Origin: Brucellaceae bacterium
GTDB taxonomy: Bacteria > Pseudomonadota > Alphaproteobacteria > Rhizobiales > Rhizobiaceae
Assembly: GCA_020637775.1 (NCBI GenBank)
Contig: JACKJV010000006.1
Location: forward strand, 124,001-188,000
Length of the DNA: 64,000 bases
Direction: 5' to 3'
Position numbers and translations under genes: made by a program. A model generated the notes under the pieces. The model was not told the origin of the DNA. It saw only the letters and a program-made list of their open reading frames with translations, and searched no databases. Below are positions 39,127 to 51,287 of this stretch, in pieces (positions within the stretch are counted from its first letter, which is position 1; the number at the start of each line of letters is the position of its first letter).

Positions 39127-39360
39127 TCAGTCCGGCGCGGAGGTCTGCAGGGCGAGGGCGTGCAGGACGCCACCCATGTTGCCCTTCAGCGCCTCGTAGA
39201 CCATCTGGTGCTGCTGGACCCGCGACTTGCCGCGGAAGCTCTCCGAGACAACCTCGGCGGCGTAGTGGTCGCCATCGCCAGCGAGGTCGCGGATCGTGAC
39301 CTGCGCATCCGGAATGGCGTCCTGGATCAGTCTCTTGATGTCGCCGGCGTCCATCGGCAT
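39127..39360 (-). CDS. bolA: BolA-family protein
   Basis: A 77-residue BolA protein that partners monothiol glutaredoxins in iron-sulfur trafficking. The conserved GDHYAAEVVSESFRGKSRVQQHQMVYEAL segment (first 20 residues: GDHYAAEVVSESFRGKSRVQ) is clear, with His in HQMVY. The GGAGA ribosome site favours ATG 39360, with ATG 39354 possible. Between purL and the basic protein gene. Confidence 0.93.
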   Translation of the reverse strand: MPMDAGDIKRLIQDAIPDAQVTIRDLAGDGDHYAAEVVSESFRGKSRVQQHQMVYEALKGNMGGVLHALALQTSAPD

Positions 39361-39373
39361 GGGGCAGGTCTCC

Positions 39374-41605
<2,232 letters not shown>

Positions 41606-41625
41606 CTTGTCTCTGCCAGTTCCTG

Positions 41626-42048
41626 TCAGGCCTTGCAGCCGGTGCCGCCGGTGGCCCAGCGGGTCACGTCGGTATTGATGCGGGCGGAAAGCGGCCGCGC
41701 GGTCAGCGGTCCGTAGGTGGTCAGTTTCACCGGGTTGCCATGGGCCTCGATGACCAGTTGCGGCAGGCCCTGGGCGGCCTTTGCCGAAACGAGCAGCAGG
41801 CGGGGCTTGCCGACCCGTGTGTCCAGTTCCGGGATGAGGCGGTATGCGGCGAAATCCCGGTCCTTGGAGCGCATCCAGCAGGTCAGGGCTTCCTCGTTCA
41901 CCTTCTGGAGAAGCGCGGTGGCCGCAGAATTGTCGACCGTGGCGATCAACGGTCCGCCGGCCGGTTCGCTCTGGCAGCCGGTCAGCGATGCTGCCAGGAA
42001 CGAAGCCAGTGGCGGCAGTGCGGCGCGGGCAAGGCGGCTGACGTTCAT
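41626..42048 (-). CDS. Putative lipoprotein of unknown function
   Basis: A 140-residue protein with a lipobox, LTGC, after a hydrophobic leader (Cys25). The mature part holds a second Cys and conserved [15 protein letters not shown] near the end. No recognised domain. It lies between purL and the hydrolase, all on the minus strand. Confidence 0.6.
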   Translation of the reverse strand: MNVSRLARAALPPLASFLAASLTGCQSEPAGGPLIATVDNSAATALLQKVNEEALTCWMRSKDRDFAAYRLIPELDTRVGKPRLLLVSAKAAQGLPQLVIEAHGNPVKLTTYGPLTARPLSARINTDVTRWATGGTGCKA

Positions 42049-42052
42049 GCCG

Positions 42053-42715
42053 TTACCTCAGGGCCTGGATGATCTGGCTGTGCACTTCGCGGGCAAGAAC
42101 CGCGTTCTCGGTCATGTTCCAGTGGCTTTCGGAAATGTAGGTGATGTCGGCGCGGTCGCGGATGTCTATGTTTTCCACGCGTCCCGCCATGCCGTCCGGG
42201 ATTTCGAGCGCCTTGCCGAAGGCGTTGACTTCCGTCACCAGCGCGTCAACCGAGAGGTAATAGTTGCGGTAGCGGGCGACCGAGGGCGAGACGGGCCCGT
42301 CGAATGTCGGATCGAGGGTGATCACAAGGCTGATCGGCACGCCACGCGAGGCCAGCTGGTCGGCCAGCGACAAGGCGGCATTGGCGCCGAAGGAATGGCC
42401 GACGAGGACGATCGGACCACTGAGCGTGGACGAGAGAATGTCGTTTTCCGCCGCGCGCTTTTCCCGCCATGAATAGACGCGGGCAATGATGCCCTGCTGG
42501 GCGAGCCGGCCGGCGATGCCGTCCAGCCCCATGGAAAAGGCGCCGCCAAAGAAGCCGCGGAAGAAATAGACCTGCGCCGACTTCTGCGCCGCGGCCGGGC
42601 CTGGCGCGAGCAATACCGGCAGCGCCACCATTGCCGCCAGAACGAAGGCCAGAACCCTGGCGGACGGTGTCTGTCCGCGGTTCCGGCGTCCTGCTCCGGC
42701 CAGGGCGCGCATCAT
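42053..42715 (-). CDS. Exported alpha/beta-hydrolase-like protein
   Basis: A 220-residue protein with a signal peptide (about 1-43) and a nucleophile elbow VGHSFGANA. The fold looks like an alpha/beta hydrolase of the lipase type, substrate unknown. The ATG at 42715 overlaps the purQ stop (ATGA), so it is translationally coupled to purQ. Confidence 0.7.
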   Translation of the reverse strand: MMRALAGAGRRNRGQTPSARVLAFVLAAMVALPVLLAPGPAAAQKSAQVYFFRGFFGGAFSMGLDGIAGRLAQQGIIARVYSWREKRAAENDILSSTLSGPIVLVGHSFGANAALSLADQLASRGVPISLVITLDPTFDGPVSPSVARYRNYYLSVDALVTEVNAFGKALEIPDGMAGRVENIDIRDRADITYISESHWNMTENAVLAREVHSQIIQALR

Positions 42716-43389
42716 ACGGCGACTCCGGCCAGGCCGAGGGCGCTTTCGAACAGCGCACGGCCATCCTCGCCACCATGGGCCGGTTCGATCAGGTTTTCGG
42801 GATGGGGCATCATGCCCAGCACGTTGCCCGCTTCATTCACGATACCGGCAATGTCATTGACCGATCCGTTCGGATTGGTGCCTTCGGCGTAACGGAAAAC
42901 AACCTGGTTGTTGTCCTCCATGCGCCTGAGCGTATCGTCATCGGCGAAATAGTTGCCGTCATGGTGCGCGACGGGGCAGCGGATCACCTGGCCCTGCCGG
43001 TAGCCGCCGGTGAACACCGTGCCGGCATTGGCGACTTCCAGCTTCACTTCACGGCAGACGAAATGCAACGACGCATTGCGCATCAGCGCGCCGGGCAGGA
43101 GGCCGGCTTCCAGCAGGATCTGGAAACCGTTGCACACGCCCATGACACGCACGCCCTCAGCCGCCTTCTCGCGTACCGCATCGAGGACCGGCATGCGCGC
43201 GGCAATGGCGCCGCAGCGCAGGTAGTCGCCATAGGAGAAGCCGCCAGGGATCACGACAAGATCCACGTCGGGAATGGAGGTGTCGGTCTGCCAGACGGTG
43301 ACGGGCGGTGTGCCGGAAATCTTCGTCAGTGCCGCGATCATGTCGCGGTCACGGTTGAGTCCGGGGAGGAGGATGACCGCTGCTTTCAT
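42712..43389 (-). CDS. purQ: Phosphoribosylformylglycinamidine synthase subunit PurQ
   Basis: A 225-residue glutamine amidotransferase of the FGAM synthase. The catalytic cysteine is in GVCNGFQ and the His/Glu pair in MMPHPEN. Ammonia from glutamine goes to PurL. It lies directly between purS and the hydrolase gene. Confidence 0.96.
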   Translation of the reverse strand: MKAAVILLPGLNRDRDMIAALTKISGTPPVTVWQTDTSIPDVDLVVIPGGFSYGDYLRCGAIAARMPVLDAVREKAAEGVRVMGVCNGFQILLEAGLLPGALMRNASLHFVCREVKLEVANAGTVFTGGYRQGQVIRCPVAHHDGNYFADDDTLRRMEDNNQVVFRYAEGTNPNGSVNDIAGIVNEAGNVLGMMPHPENLIEPAHGGEDGRALFESALGLAGVAV

Positions 43390-43393
43390 GGTG

Positions 43394-43635
43394 TCAGGCG
43401 ATCTCCACCGCGTAATCCTCGATCACCGTGTTGGCCAGCAGCTTCTCGGCCATGGCCTTCAGTTCCGTTTCCGCGCGGGAGCGGTCGTCATGGTCGAGTT
43501 CGATGTCGAAGACCTTGCCCTGGCGCACATGGCCGACGCCGGAAAAGCCGAGTGTGCCCAATGCGCCCTCGATGGCCTTGCCCTGCGGGTCAGAACGCCG
43601 TTCTTTAATGTGACGGTGACGCGTGCCTTGATCAC
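43394..43635 (-). CDS. purS: FGAM synthase subunit PurS, one-base deletion
   Basis: The ~80-residue third subunit of FGAM synthase. The GTG at 43635 begins [15 protein letters not shown], then the frame breaks near 43590-43592 (one G missing) before [15 protein letters not shown] resumes. The span is 242 bases, one short of 81 codons. It sits between purC and purQ as expected. Since PurS is required, the missing base is probably a consensus error. Confidence 0.88.
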
Positions 43636-43677
43636 TTCGATTTCGTCGCTTGTCTGCCTGACGGGATGGCGCGGCGC

Positions 43678-44470
43678 TCAGTGGACCGAGCCGCCGTCCT
43701 TGTCGTCCTTGCTGGAAACGAGTACCGGGCCGGAGGACCGGGGCGGCTCGTTCTGTTGATGATGCCGAGACGGCGGGCGACTTCCTGGTAGGCCTCCACG
43801 AGGCCGCCCATGTCGCGGCGGAAGCGGTCCTTGTCCAGCTTGTCCTGGGTGGCGACGTCCCAGAGGCGGCAGGAATCAGGCGGATCTCGTCGGCGGACAC
43901 GATGCGCATCATGTCGCCTTCCACAGCCGGCCGCATTCGATCTTGAAATCGACAAGCTGGATGCCGACGCCGAGGAACATGCCGGACAGGGAAGTCGTTG
44001 ATGCGGATGGCCAGCGCCATGATGTCGTCGATTTCCTGGGGACGCCAGCCGAAGGCCGTGATGTGCTCTTCGGAGACCATCGGATCGTCCAGCGCATCGG
44101 CCTTGTAGTAGAATTCGATGATGGAACGCGGCAGCACCGTGCCTTCCTCGATGCCGAGACGCTTGGAGAGCGAACCGGCGGCGACATTGCGCACCACCAC
44201 TTCCAGCGGAATGATCTCCACTTCCTTGATCAGCTGCTCGCGCATGTTGAGGCGGCGAATGAAGTGGGTGGGGATGCCCATCCGGTTGAGATTGGTGAAG
44301 ATGTGCTCCGAAATGCGGTTGTTGAGCACGCCCTTGCCGTCCACGATCTCGTGCTTCTTGGCATTGAACGCGGTGGCGTCATCCTTGAAAAACTGGATCA
44401 GCGTGCCCGGCTCCGGGCCTTCATAGAGGATCTTGGCCTTGCCTTCGTAGATGCGGCGGCGACGATTCAT
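43678..44470 (-). CDS. purC: SAICAR synthase PurC, with four indels
   Basis: Makes SAICAR from CAIR and aspartate. The first ~160 codons read cleanly ([34 protein letters not shown]). Then four single-base changes break the frame: an extra base near 43989-43991, and missing bases near 43920, 43882 and 43754. With these repaired the protein is 264 residues, ending ...[12 protein letters not shown] at the TGA 43678-43680. Such a cluster in an essential gene is best read as a low-quality stretch. Confidence 0.9.
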
Positions 44471-44768
44471 GGGCTTTTCTCTTCAAGACCTTGCGCGCTC
44501 AGGGGCGCGGCGCGCGAACGCGGAATCACTTCGGCGGCGCTTTTCCGGCACCGTTGCTGTCGCGGTCTCTAAACCAAAGCCGGCTTTTGCTCAATGGGCG
44601 TTTGGCGCCATCAACCGCTTTGTGCCGCCCGAATTCGGCGCAAACGCGCCCTTGATCGTGTTTTCATGTCAAAAGGCTTTTGCCAAGCGATGGCAAAACC
44701 CATATTGAAATCGCTTGAATCACGCCCGGCCGGACCGTCCGGCCCGTCCAGACACAAGGATAGCTGCC

Positions 44769-45089
44769 ATGAGCCAGATGAGTGACCGCGAGAAGGCTTT
44801 CGAAAACAAGTTCGCCCATGACGAGGAGTTGAAGTTCAAGGCCATGGCGCGCCGGAACAAGCTTCTGGGCCTGTGGGCTGCGGAAAAGATGGGCAAGAGC
44901 GGCGCCGATGCGGAGGCCTATGCCAAGGAAGTCGTGCTGGCCGATTTCGAGGAAGCCGGTGACGAGGACGTGTTCCGCAAGATCCGCGGCGATTTCGATG
45001 CTGCCGGCGTGGAACAGTCCGACCACCAGATCCGGCGCACCATGGAAGAACTGCTGGCCACGGCGGCCGAGCAGGTCACCAAGGAGTAA
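44769..45089 (+). CDS. F1F0-ATPase inhibitor subunit zeta (DUF1476)
   Basis: A 106-residue DUF1476 protein: the alphaproteobacterial zeta subunit that blocks reverse ATP hydrolysis by F1 through its N-terminal inhibitory region. Conserved SDREKAFENKFAHDEELKF and LLGLWAAEKMG are present. ATG 44769 (or 44778). It is divergent from purC, an arrangement common in rhizobia. Confidence 0.9.
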   Translation: MSQMSDREKAFENKFAHDEELKFKAMARRNKLLGLWAAEKMGKSGADAEAYAKEVVLADFEEAGDEDVFRKIRGDFDAAGVEQSDHQIRRTMEELLATAAEQVTKE

Positions 45090-45115
45090 GCGCGCCGCCA
45101 TTCGCGCCTTTCCTG

Positions 45116-45146
45116 CGGCCGTCCGGTCTTGCCGGGCGGCCGTTTT
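45116..45146 (+). terminator. Terminator of the zeta-subunit gene
   Basis: CGGCCGTCCGG (45116-45126) and CCGGGCGGCCG (45132-45142) pair over 11 bases with one G-T pair and a five-base loop, then TTTT. Confidence 0.85.
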
Positions 45147-45195
45147 GCTTGCAAGGATGGCGCCGCATGCCGGGGGAGCCGGCGAGGAGGAAAGC

Positions 45196-45984
45196 ATGTC
45201 CAAATTCACCAGCCTGGCCGACCGCCTGCGCGCCGGCGAAACCCTGCTCAGCGCCTGGTCATCCATACCCGACCCGGTGACGATGGAGGCTGTCGCAGCC
45301 ACCGCCTTCGACACCGTGATCCTCGACATGCAGCATGGCGGGCATGACGACGGCTCTGTCCTGCGCTGCCTGCCGGCAGTGCTCGGCGCGGGAAAGCCGG
45401 CCATCGTGCGTATTCCCGTCGGCCGCTTCGACATGGCCAGCCGCGCGCTGGATTTCGGCGCCGATGCGGTCATCGCGCCGATGATCAATTCGCTGGACGA
45501 TGCGCGCCGCTTTGCCGCGGCGATGAAATATCCGCCGGTGGGCGGGCGTTCCTGGGGTCCGACCATCGGCGTTGCGCGGCGCGGCGCGGCCGGCGGGCAG
45601 GCCTATCTGGAATGCGCCAATGCACAAACGCTGGCCTTCGCGATGATCGAAACGCGCGAAGCCTTCGAGATCGCCGACGCGATCCTCGATGTCGATGGCA
45701 TTGACGGCGTCTTTGTCGGCCCGTCCGATTTCTCCATCGCATGGTCTGGTGGACACCGGATCGATCCGCTGATGGACGACATGATGGAGGCGATCGGCGC
45801 GATCGCAGCCAAGGCGACGGCGCGCGGCAAGCTTTCGGCCATCTATGCCATCAATCCGGCGATCTGCGCCGCATATGCCGCCATGGGCTACCGCCTGATG
45901 GCCGTCGCCACGGAAGGGCTCTACATGGCGGCAGGCGCGGCGGCCATGGTTGCCGATGCGCGCGCGGCCATGGACAAGGCCTGA
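45196..45984 (+). CDS. HpcH/HpaI-family aldolase
   Basis: A 262-residue class II pyruvate aldolase-type protein. Metal and substrate residues are in AFAMIETREA and GVFVGPSDFS; the N-terminal WSSIPDPVTMEAVA is typical of the 2-keto-3-deoxy-acid aldolase group. The exact substrate is not readable. GGAGGAAAGC ribosome site precedes ATG 45196. It follows a terminator, so it has its own promoter. Confidence 0.85.
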   Translation: MSKFTSLADRLRAGETLLSAWSSIPDPVTMEAVAATAFDTVILDMQHGGHDDGSVLRCLPAVLGAGKPAIVRIPVGRFDMASRALDFGADAVIAPMINSLDDARRFAAAMKYPPVGGRSWGPTIGVARRGAAGGQAYLECANAQTLAFAMIETREAFEIADAILDVDGIDGVFVGPSDFSIAWSGGHRIDPLMDDMMEAIGAIAAKATARGKLSAIYAINPAICAAYAAMGYRLMAVATEGLYMAAGAAAMVADARAAMDKA

Positions 45985-45987
45985 CCT

Positions 45988-46542
45988 TCAGGGCCGCAGG
46001 TGCGAAAGGAATTTCGCGAAGACCATGGATCCTTCCGGCCATGGTCCATGCCCGGATTCGGCATTGATATGCCCGCTTTCTCCGCCGTCCAGGAAAAGCG
46101 AGCCCCAGCTCGCGGCCATGTCCTCGGCCACGTCAAAGGCGCAGAACGGATCGTTGCGGCTGGCGATGACCACGGAGGGAAAGGGCAGGGGATCGCGCGG
46201 GTAGGGGCCGAATGTCATCAGGTGCTTCGGGCGGATATGCGGATTGGCGGTATCGGGCGGGGCAGCAAAGAAGGCGCCAGCCACCTTTCCCGCAATCTCG
46301 CGGGCGCCAAGCACACAGATCGCCGCGCCCAGGGAATGACCGATCAGAACGACCGGCTTGCGCGCCCGTTCCACTTCGCCGACAAGGCGGTCAACCCAGT
46401 CCTCGCGCACGGGCTTGCTCCAGGCGTCCTGTTCCACGCGACGGGCGCTGGAAAGGCGGCCCTGCCAGCGCGACTGCCAATGGTCCGGACCGGAGCCGTT
46501 ATAGCCCGGCACAATGAGGATTTCACATTCGGATGATTTCAT
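45988..46542 (-). CDS. RBBP9/YdeN-type serine hydrolase
   Basis: A 184-residue alpha/beta hydrolase of the RBBP9/YdeN type. Signature residues: IVPGYNGSGPDHWQSRWQ at the N-terminus, the nucleophile in GHSLGA, Asp in SRNDPFC and His in GGESGHIN. Substrate unknown. The ATG at 46542 starts the conserved region; the longer frame to 46587 is doubtful. It converges on the aldolase gene. Confidence 0.85.
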   Translation of the reverse strand: MKSSECEILIVPGYNGSGPDHWQSRWQGRLSSARRVEQDAWSKPVREDWVDRLVGEVERARKPVVLIGHSLGAAICVLGAREIAGKVAGAFFAAPPDTANPHIRPKHLMTFGPYPRDPLPFPSVVIASRNDPFCAFDVAEDMAASWGSLFLDGGESGHINAESGHGPWPEGSMVFAKFLSHLRP

Positions 46543-46757
46543 GGGCGCGGATGTAATGCACGCCTCGTCGCGGCGCAAGGCATGCATTCACCTCGCGCGG
46601 GAACAGCGCATGGCAGGCTTTTGATGACCCTGCGTTAGGAAAAACCGGCATTCTGGGATAGACTCCATGGCAGAGGGGTGCGCTGCGGCGTCGTGCGCTG
46701 CCCCATGGCCCTGGCATGATCCGCAGCCACCCGTCGTTGACAAACGGAGGTGCTGCC

Positions 46758-47558
46758 ATGAGCGGATTTCATGTCGTAGCGGGCGCCGATGACACATTCG
46801 AACGGCCCGCAATCCGGAGACTGACCCTTTCCGACCTGAAAGCGGCCTTGCGGCTCGGGGTCGACGATTTCTTCGAGAAGCCGTCGCATACCGTTTTCCT
46901 TTGCCTGATCTATCCGGTTGCCGGGCTCGTGCTGTCGGCCTGGATGACGGGGGCGAACATCCTGACGCTCCTGTTCCCGCTGATGTCAGGCTTCGCGCTG
47001 GTGGGGCCGGTTGCCGCCATCGGTCTCTATGAGATCAGCCGGCGGCGGGAGGCCGGGCTGGACACGTCGTGGTGGCATGCGCTGGACGTGCGCCGCTCGC
47101 CGGCCCTGCCGTCGATCATCGGCGTGGCGGTGTGGCTGCTGGCGGTGTTCGTCGCCTGGCTGCTGACGGCGCAGGCCATTTATGGCGCCCATTTCGGCGA
47201 CACGCAGCCGCAGGGCCTTGGCGACATGGCGCAGATGATGCTGGCCTCGGAGGCAGGCCGTTCCGTCATGCTGTGGGGAAACCTGGCCGGCTTCGGCTTT
47301 GCCGTTCTGGTTCTTGCCACCAGCGTGGTCGCGTTTCCGCTGCTGCTCGACCGGGATGCCGGCGCGCTGGCTGCGCTCGACACGTCGTTGCGGGTGACAT
47401 TGGCCAACCCGGTGCCGGTGGCCGTGTGGGGCCTCATCGTGGCGGGTTTGCTGGTCATCGGAACCGTGCCGTTCTTCGCCGGTCTGGCCGTCGTCCTGCC
47501 GGTCCTTGGCCATTCGACCTGGCACCTCTACCGGCGGGCGGTGGCGGAAGCCGGCTGA
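46758..47558 (+). CDS. DUF2189 integral membrane protein
   Basis: A 266-residue inner-membrane protein with six or more hydrophobic segments after a 50-residue cytoplasmic part (RRLTLSDLKAALRLGVDDF). Matches the DUF2189 family; function unknown. GGAGGTG precedes ATG 46758. Confidence 0.82.
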   Translation: MSGFHVVAGADDTFERPAIRRLTLSDLKAALRLGVDDFFEKPSHTVFLCLIYPVAGLVLSAWMTGANILTLLFPLMSGFALVGPVAAIGLYEISRRREAGLDTSWWHALDVRRSPALPSIIGVAVWLLAVFVAWLLTAQAIYGAHFGDTQPQGLGDMAQMMLASEAGRSVMLWGNLAGFGFAVLVLATSVVAFPLLLDRDAGALAALDTSLRVTLANPVPVAVWGLIVAGLLVIGTVPFFAGLAVVLPVLGHSTWHLYRRAVAEAG

Positions 47559-47592
47559 GCGCCGGCCCCCGGAAGGCGGACGGTCTGGCCGG

Positions 47593-48927
47593 TCAGGCTT
47601 GCGCCGCGCCGAAGACGCGCCGGAAGATCGTCTCGGCATGCTTGGTGTGATAGCCCAGATCGAAGCGCGAGCGGATTTCCTCTTCGGACAGCGCCTTGCG
47701 CACGTCGGCGTCGTTCAGGAGTTCCTGGAGGAAATCGACGTCGGCCTGTCCGCTGCGCTGATAGCTGTCCCAGACCTTCATCGCGTTGCGCTGGACCAGC
47801 CGGTAGGCATCCTCGCGCGACACGCCGGCCTGGGTGAGCGCCAACAGGATGCGCTGGGAATGAACGAGGCCGCCGAGGCGGTCCATGTTGCCCATCATCC
47901 GCTCGGGATAGACGACGAGGTTCTCCACCACGTTGGTCAGGCGGGCAAGCGCGAAGTCCAGCGTCACGGTGGCGTCCGGGCCGATCATCCGTTCCACCGA
48001 CGAGTGGGAAATGTCGCGCTCGTGCCAGAGTGCAACGTTCTCCATGGCCGGCATGGCATAGGCGCGCACCATGCGGGCCAGGCCCGTCAGGTTCTCGGTG
48101 AGGACCGGATTGCGCTTGTGCGGCATGGCCGACGAGCCCTTCTGGCCCTTGGAGAAATACTCCTCGGCTTCCAGCACCTCGGTGCGCTGGAGGTGGCGGA
48201 TCTCCGTCGCCAGCCGTTCGATGGACGAGGCGACGACGCCCAGCGTGGCGAAATACATGGCGTGGCGGTCGCGCGGGATGACCTGGGTCGAAACCGGCTC
48301 CGGCTTCAGCCCCATTTTCGCGGCGACGTGTTCTTCCACCCGCGGGTCGATATTGGCGAAGGTGCCGACGGCGCCCGAAATGGCCACGGTGGCGACTTCC
48401 TCGCGCGCGTTGAGCAGCCGTGTGCGGCAACGGTCGAACTCGGCATAGGCCTGGGCCAGCTTGACGCCGAATGTGGTCGGCTCGGCATGAATGCCGTGCG
48501 AGCGGCCGATGGTGACGGTATCCCGGTGCTCGAAGGCGCGCTTCCTCAAGGCTGCCAGCAGCTTTTCCATGCCGGCCAGCAGCAGGTCGGTTGCGCGCAC
48601 GAGTTGCACGTTGAAGCAGGTGTCAAGCACATCCGACGAGGTCATGCCCTGATGGACGAAGCGGCTGTCGGGTCCGATGAACTCCGCCAGATGCGTCAGG
48701 AAGGCGATGACATCGTGCTTGGTTTCGCGTTCGATCTCGTCGATGCGGTCGATGTCGAAGGTCGCCGCACCGCCCTTTTCCCATATCGTTTTCGCCGATT
48801 CCTTGGGGATGACGCCGATCTCGGCCAGTGCGTCGCAGGCATGGGCCTCGATCTCGAACCAGATGCGGAATTTCGTTTCGGGGGACCAGATGGCGACCAT
48901 GTCGGGCCGCGAATAGCGCGGGATCAT
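47593..48927 (-). CDS. purB: Adenylosuccinate lyase
   Basis: A 444-residue lyase for SAICAR to AICAR and adenylosuccinate to AMP. The fumarase/aspartase-family motif GSSAMPHKRNPV is clear, with the N-terminal MIPRYSRPDMVAIWSPE typical. The start overlaps the end of the membrane protein gene by four bases, giving an rpe-membrane protein-purB operon. It is the second purine locus here, 3 kb from purC. Confidence 0.97.
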   Translation of the reverse strand: MIPRYSRPDMVAIWSPETKFRIWFEIEAHACDALAEIGVIPKESAKTIWEKGGAATFDIDRIDEIERETKHDVIAFLTHLAEFIGPDSRFVHQGMTSSDVLDTCFNVQLVRATDLLLAGMEKLLAALRKRAFEHRDTVTIGRSHGIHAEPTTFGVKLAQAYAEFDRCRTRLLNAREEVATVAISGAVGTFANIDPRVEEHVAAKMGLKPEPVSTQVIPRDRHAMYFATLGVVASSIERLATEIRHLQRTEVLEAEEYFSKGQKGSSAMPHKRNPVLTENLTGLARMVRAYAMPAMENVALWHERDISHSSVERMIGPDATVTLDFALARLTNVVENLVVYPERMMGNMDRLGGLVHSQRILLALTQAGVSREDAYRLVQRNAMKVWDSYQRSGQADVDFLQELLNDADVRKALSEEEIRSRFDLGYHTKHAETIFRRVFGAAQA

Positions 48928-49508
48928 CGGGGAGACCTGTCTTTCGTGCTTTCTTGAGGATGTGTGCTGTTAGCACCGGGTGGCCCTTTGCTCAATGCCG
49001 GCCGGCGGGCCAGCAAGAGGGCGGCGAGAAGAAGCGCGGGCAAGCCCAGCGGAAGGAAGAGCCTGAGACCCATGACCAGGAAATGGTAGATGGCGGCGGC
49101 CGAGGTGAAGATGGTCTGGATCAGCCAGAGCTTGCTGCCAAAGGGACCGTGAAAACCTGAAAAATAGTGCCGGAAGACCTGCGAAAAGATCAGCGCGGTG
49201 AGCGCGACGGAGCCCATGCCCAGCAGGATGAATACGGAGGCGAACCGCTGGCCTGGCCGGAATGCCAGCCAGGCATCGAGAAAACCGGCAAGCCAGACAG
49301 CCAGGGGGAAGGCCAGGAACCCGCCACAGAAGAAGAGAAGCACAGCGGGCTGCATGTCGGGCCACGACCAGCCGTGCATTGCCAGGCCGGCGGCGGCACT
49401 TGCAGCAAGCGCCAGGGCCCAGGCCGCAGTCCCGGCCACGGCGAGGCGCCAGCCCGGCCGTCCGGCGCGCAGGGCCGCCAGGAAAGGCAGGCGGCCGCGT
49501 GCGCTCAT
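48924..49508 (-). CDS. Four- to five-helix membrane protein, unknown
   Basis: A 194-residue membrane protein with about four hydrophobic helices and a C-terminal polar tail. No family recognised. It is coupled at both ends: its start overlaps the rpe stop by one base (TGATG) and its end overlaps purB by four bases. Confidence 0.6.
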   Translation of the reverse strand: MSARGRLPFLAALRAGRPGWRLAVAGTAAWALALAASAAAGLAMHGWSWPDMQPAVLLFFCGGFLAFPLAVWLAGFLDAWLAFRPGQRFASVFILLGMGSVALTALIFSQVFRHYFSGFHGPFGSKLWLIQTIFTSAAAIYHFLVMGLRLFLPLGLPALLLAALLLARRPALSKGPPGANSTHPQESTKDRSPR

Positions 49509-50185
49509 CAGGCGCGTCCGCGTTCCGCGGCAGCGCGAATGGCGGCGATGTTCTCCCGGTAGGCCTCAGGCGTGCCGCCCTTGAAGACCGCGGAGCCGGC
49601 AACCAGCGCATTGGCTCCGGCGCGGGCGATGGCCTCGGCATTGTCGGCGGTGACGCCGCCGTCGACCTCGATGTCGATGGGCCGGTCACCGATCATGGCC
49701 TTGATGCGTGCGATCTTGTCGATCGCCGAGGGGATGAATTTCTGTCCGCCGAACCCCGGATTGACGCTCATCACCAGGATCAGGTCCAGTTCATCGAGGC
49801 AATAGTCGATCACGCTTTCCGGCGTGGAGGGATTCAGCGAGACACCCGCCTTCTTCCCCAGCGCGCGAATGGCCTGAAGCGAGCGGTGCAGGTGCGGCCC
49901 GGCCTCTGCATGGACGGTGATGATGTCGGCGCCGGCCTTGGCAAAGCCTTCGAGATAGGGATCGCAGGGCGCGATCATCAGGTGGCAATCGAAGGTGGCG
50001 CCGGTGTATTTGCGGATGGACTTCACGACGTCGGGGCCGAAGGTGATGTTCGGCACGAAATGGCCGTCCATGACATCGAGATGCACCCAGTCCGCCCCTT
50101 GTGCGATCACATCGCGCACTTCCTCGCCAAGGCGGGAGAAATCGGAGGCGAGAATGGAAGGCGCTATGGCGAGGGGGCGGGTCAT
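49508..50185 (-). CDS. rpe: Ribulose-phosphate 3-epimerase
   Basis: A 225-residue TIM-barrel enzyme that interconverts ribulose 5-phosphate and xylulose 5-phosphate. Motifs: [34 protein letters not shown] and VDGGV. First gene of the rpe-membrane protein-purB operon. Confidence 0.96.
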   Translation of the reverse strand: MTRPLAIAPSILASDFSRLGEEVRDVIAQGADWVHLDVMDGHFVPNITFGPDVVKSIRKYTGATFDCHLMIAPCDPYLEGFAKAGADIITVHAEAGPHLHRSLQAIRALGKKAGVSLNPSTPESVIDYCLDELDLILVMSVNPGFGGQKFIPSAIDKIARIKAMIGDRPIDIEVDGGVTADNAEAIARAGANALVAGSAVFKGGTPEAYRENIAAIRAAAERGRA

Positions 50186-50264
50186 CTTGGTAATTTCCGG
50201 GTGGATTGCACGTTGGCGCTCCGCCTAGCAGAAAGGGGGGCGATAAACAATGCGCCGGCCCCGG

Positions 50265-51287
50265 TTACCCACGGCCAAGGGTGCGCCAGGCCGGGTACAG
50301 ATCGCCGTCCGCCGGGCTGGCATCGTGGATGCCGCGGGCGATGGCGCGCGCCATGGTGGCGGACGCCGCCGCGCACAGGTCGATGAAGGCATCGCCGGAG
50401 CGCGGGCGCGGGCGCGATCCGGTGGCCAGCGAAAAGACCAGATCGCCGTCGAGCGGCGTATGCACAGGCCAGATGGCGCGGGCGAAACCGTCATGGGCGG
50501 CCACCGCCAGGCGCTTGCATTCGGCCTTGGTCAGCGCGGCATCGGTGGCGATGACGGCAATCGTGGTGTTCTCTATGCCCTCCATGCGCATGTCACGGAA
50601 CTTGATGCGCAGGCCATCGGCATCCTCCGGCAGGGGCGCGGGAAGGCCGAGCCCGCCGAATTCGGCGCCGATTTCGAAGGGTGCAGCCCAGAAATGGCGT
50701 GTTCCGCCGACAAGCGGCGAGCCGACCGGATTGGCGGCAACCAGGGCTGCCACCGTCGTGCCGTCGTCCAGCAGGGCGGAAGCGGTGCCGAGCCCGCCCT
50801 TGACGGTGGCGGTCAGCGCGCCGAGGCCCGCGCCCACCGATCCGGTGGAGACATGCGCCGAAGCCGTTTGCGCGGCTTCGTATCCCAGGTCTCGATAAGG
50901 CGGGAACCGGCCCCAGTCCTTCGGGGCGCCATTGGCGAGGTCGAAAAGGATGGCGGCGGGTACGATGGGGATGACATGCGGCCCGATGGCAAACCCGCGG
51001 CCCTGTTCGCGCAGCGCCGCCTGCACTCCGGCCGCGGCATCGAGCCCGAAGGCGGAGCCGCCGGAAAGCACGAGCGCGTGAACCTTTTCCACGCTGTTGT
51101 GCGGATCGAGAAGATCGGTCTCGCGTGTGCCCGGCGCGCCACCCAGAACCATGACGGAGGCGGTGACCGGTTCGTCGGGCAAGACCACGGTTACGCCGGA
51201 ACGAAGGCGTTCGTCGCCGGCATTGCCGACCTTCAGCCCCGAAATGTCGGTGAGCGCATTCTGCGGTCCGGCCTGAAACACGCTCAT
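50265..51287 (-). CDS. P1/DmpA-family N-terminal nucleophile aminopeptidase
   Basis: A 340-residue self-cleaving hydrolase of the DmpA/BapA (peptidase S58) family. The nucleophile lies in GIENTTIAV (Asn240, Thr241, Thr242); in DmpA the bond just before the nucleophile is cut to release two chains. Other members cut beta-peptides or D-amino-acid amides; the substrate is unknown here. It overlaps the binding-protein gene by four bases. Confidence 0.85.
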   Translation of the reverse strand: MSVFQAGPQNALTDISGLKVGNAGDERLRSGVTVVLPDEPVTASVMVLGGAPGTRETDLLDPHNSVEKVHALVLSGGSAFGLDAAAGVQAALREQGRGFAIGPHVIPIVPAAILFDLANGAPKDWGRFPPYRDLGYEAAQTASAHVSTGSVGAGLGALTATVKGGLGTASALLDDGTTVAALVAANPVGSPLVGGTRHFWAAPFEIGAEFGGLGLPAPLPEDADGLRIKFRDMRMEGIENTTIAVIATDAALTKAECKRLAVAAHDGFARAIWPVHTPLDGDLVFSLATGSRPRPRSGDAFIDLCAAASATMARAIARGIHDASPADGDLYPAWRTLGRG

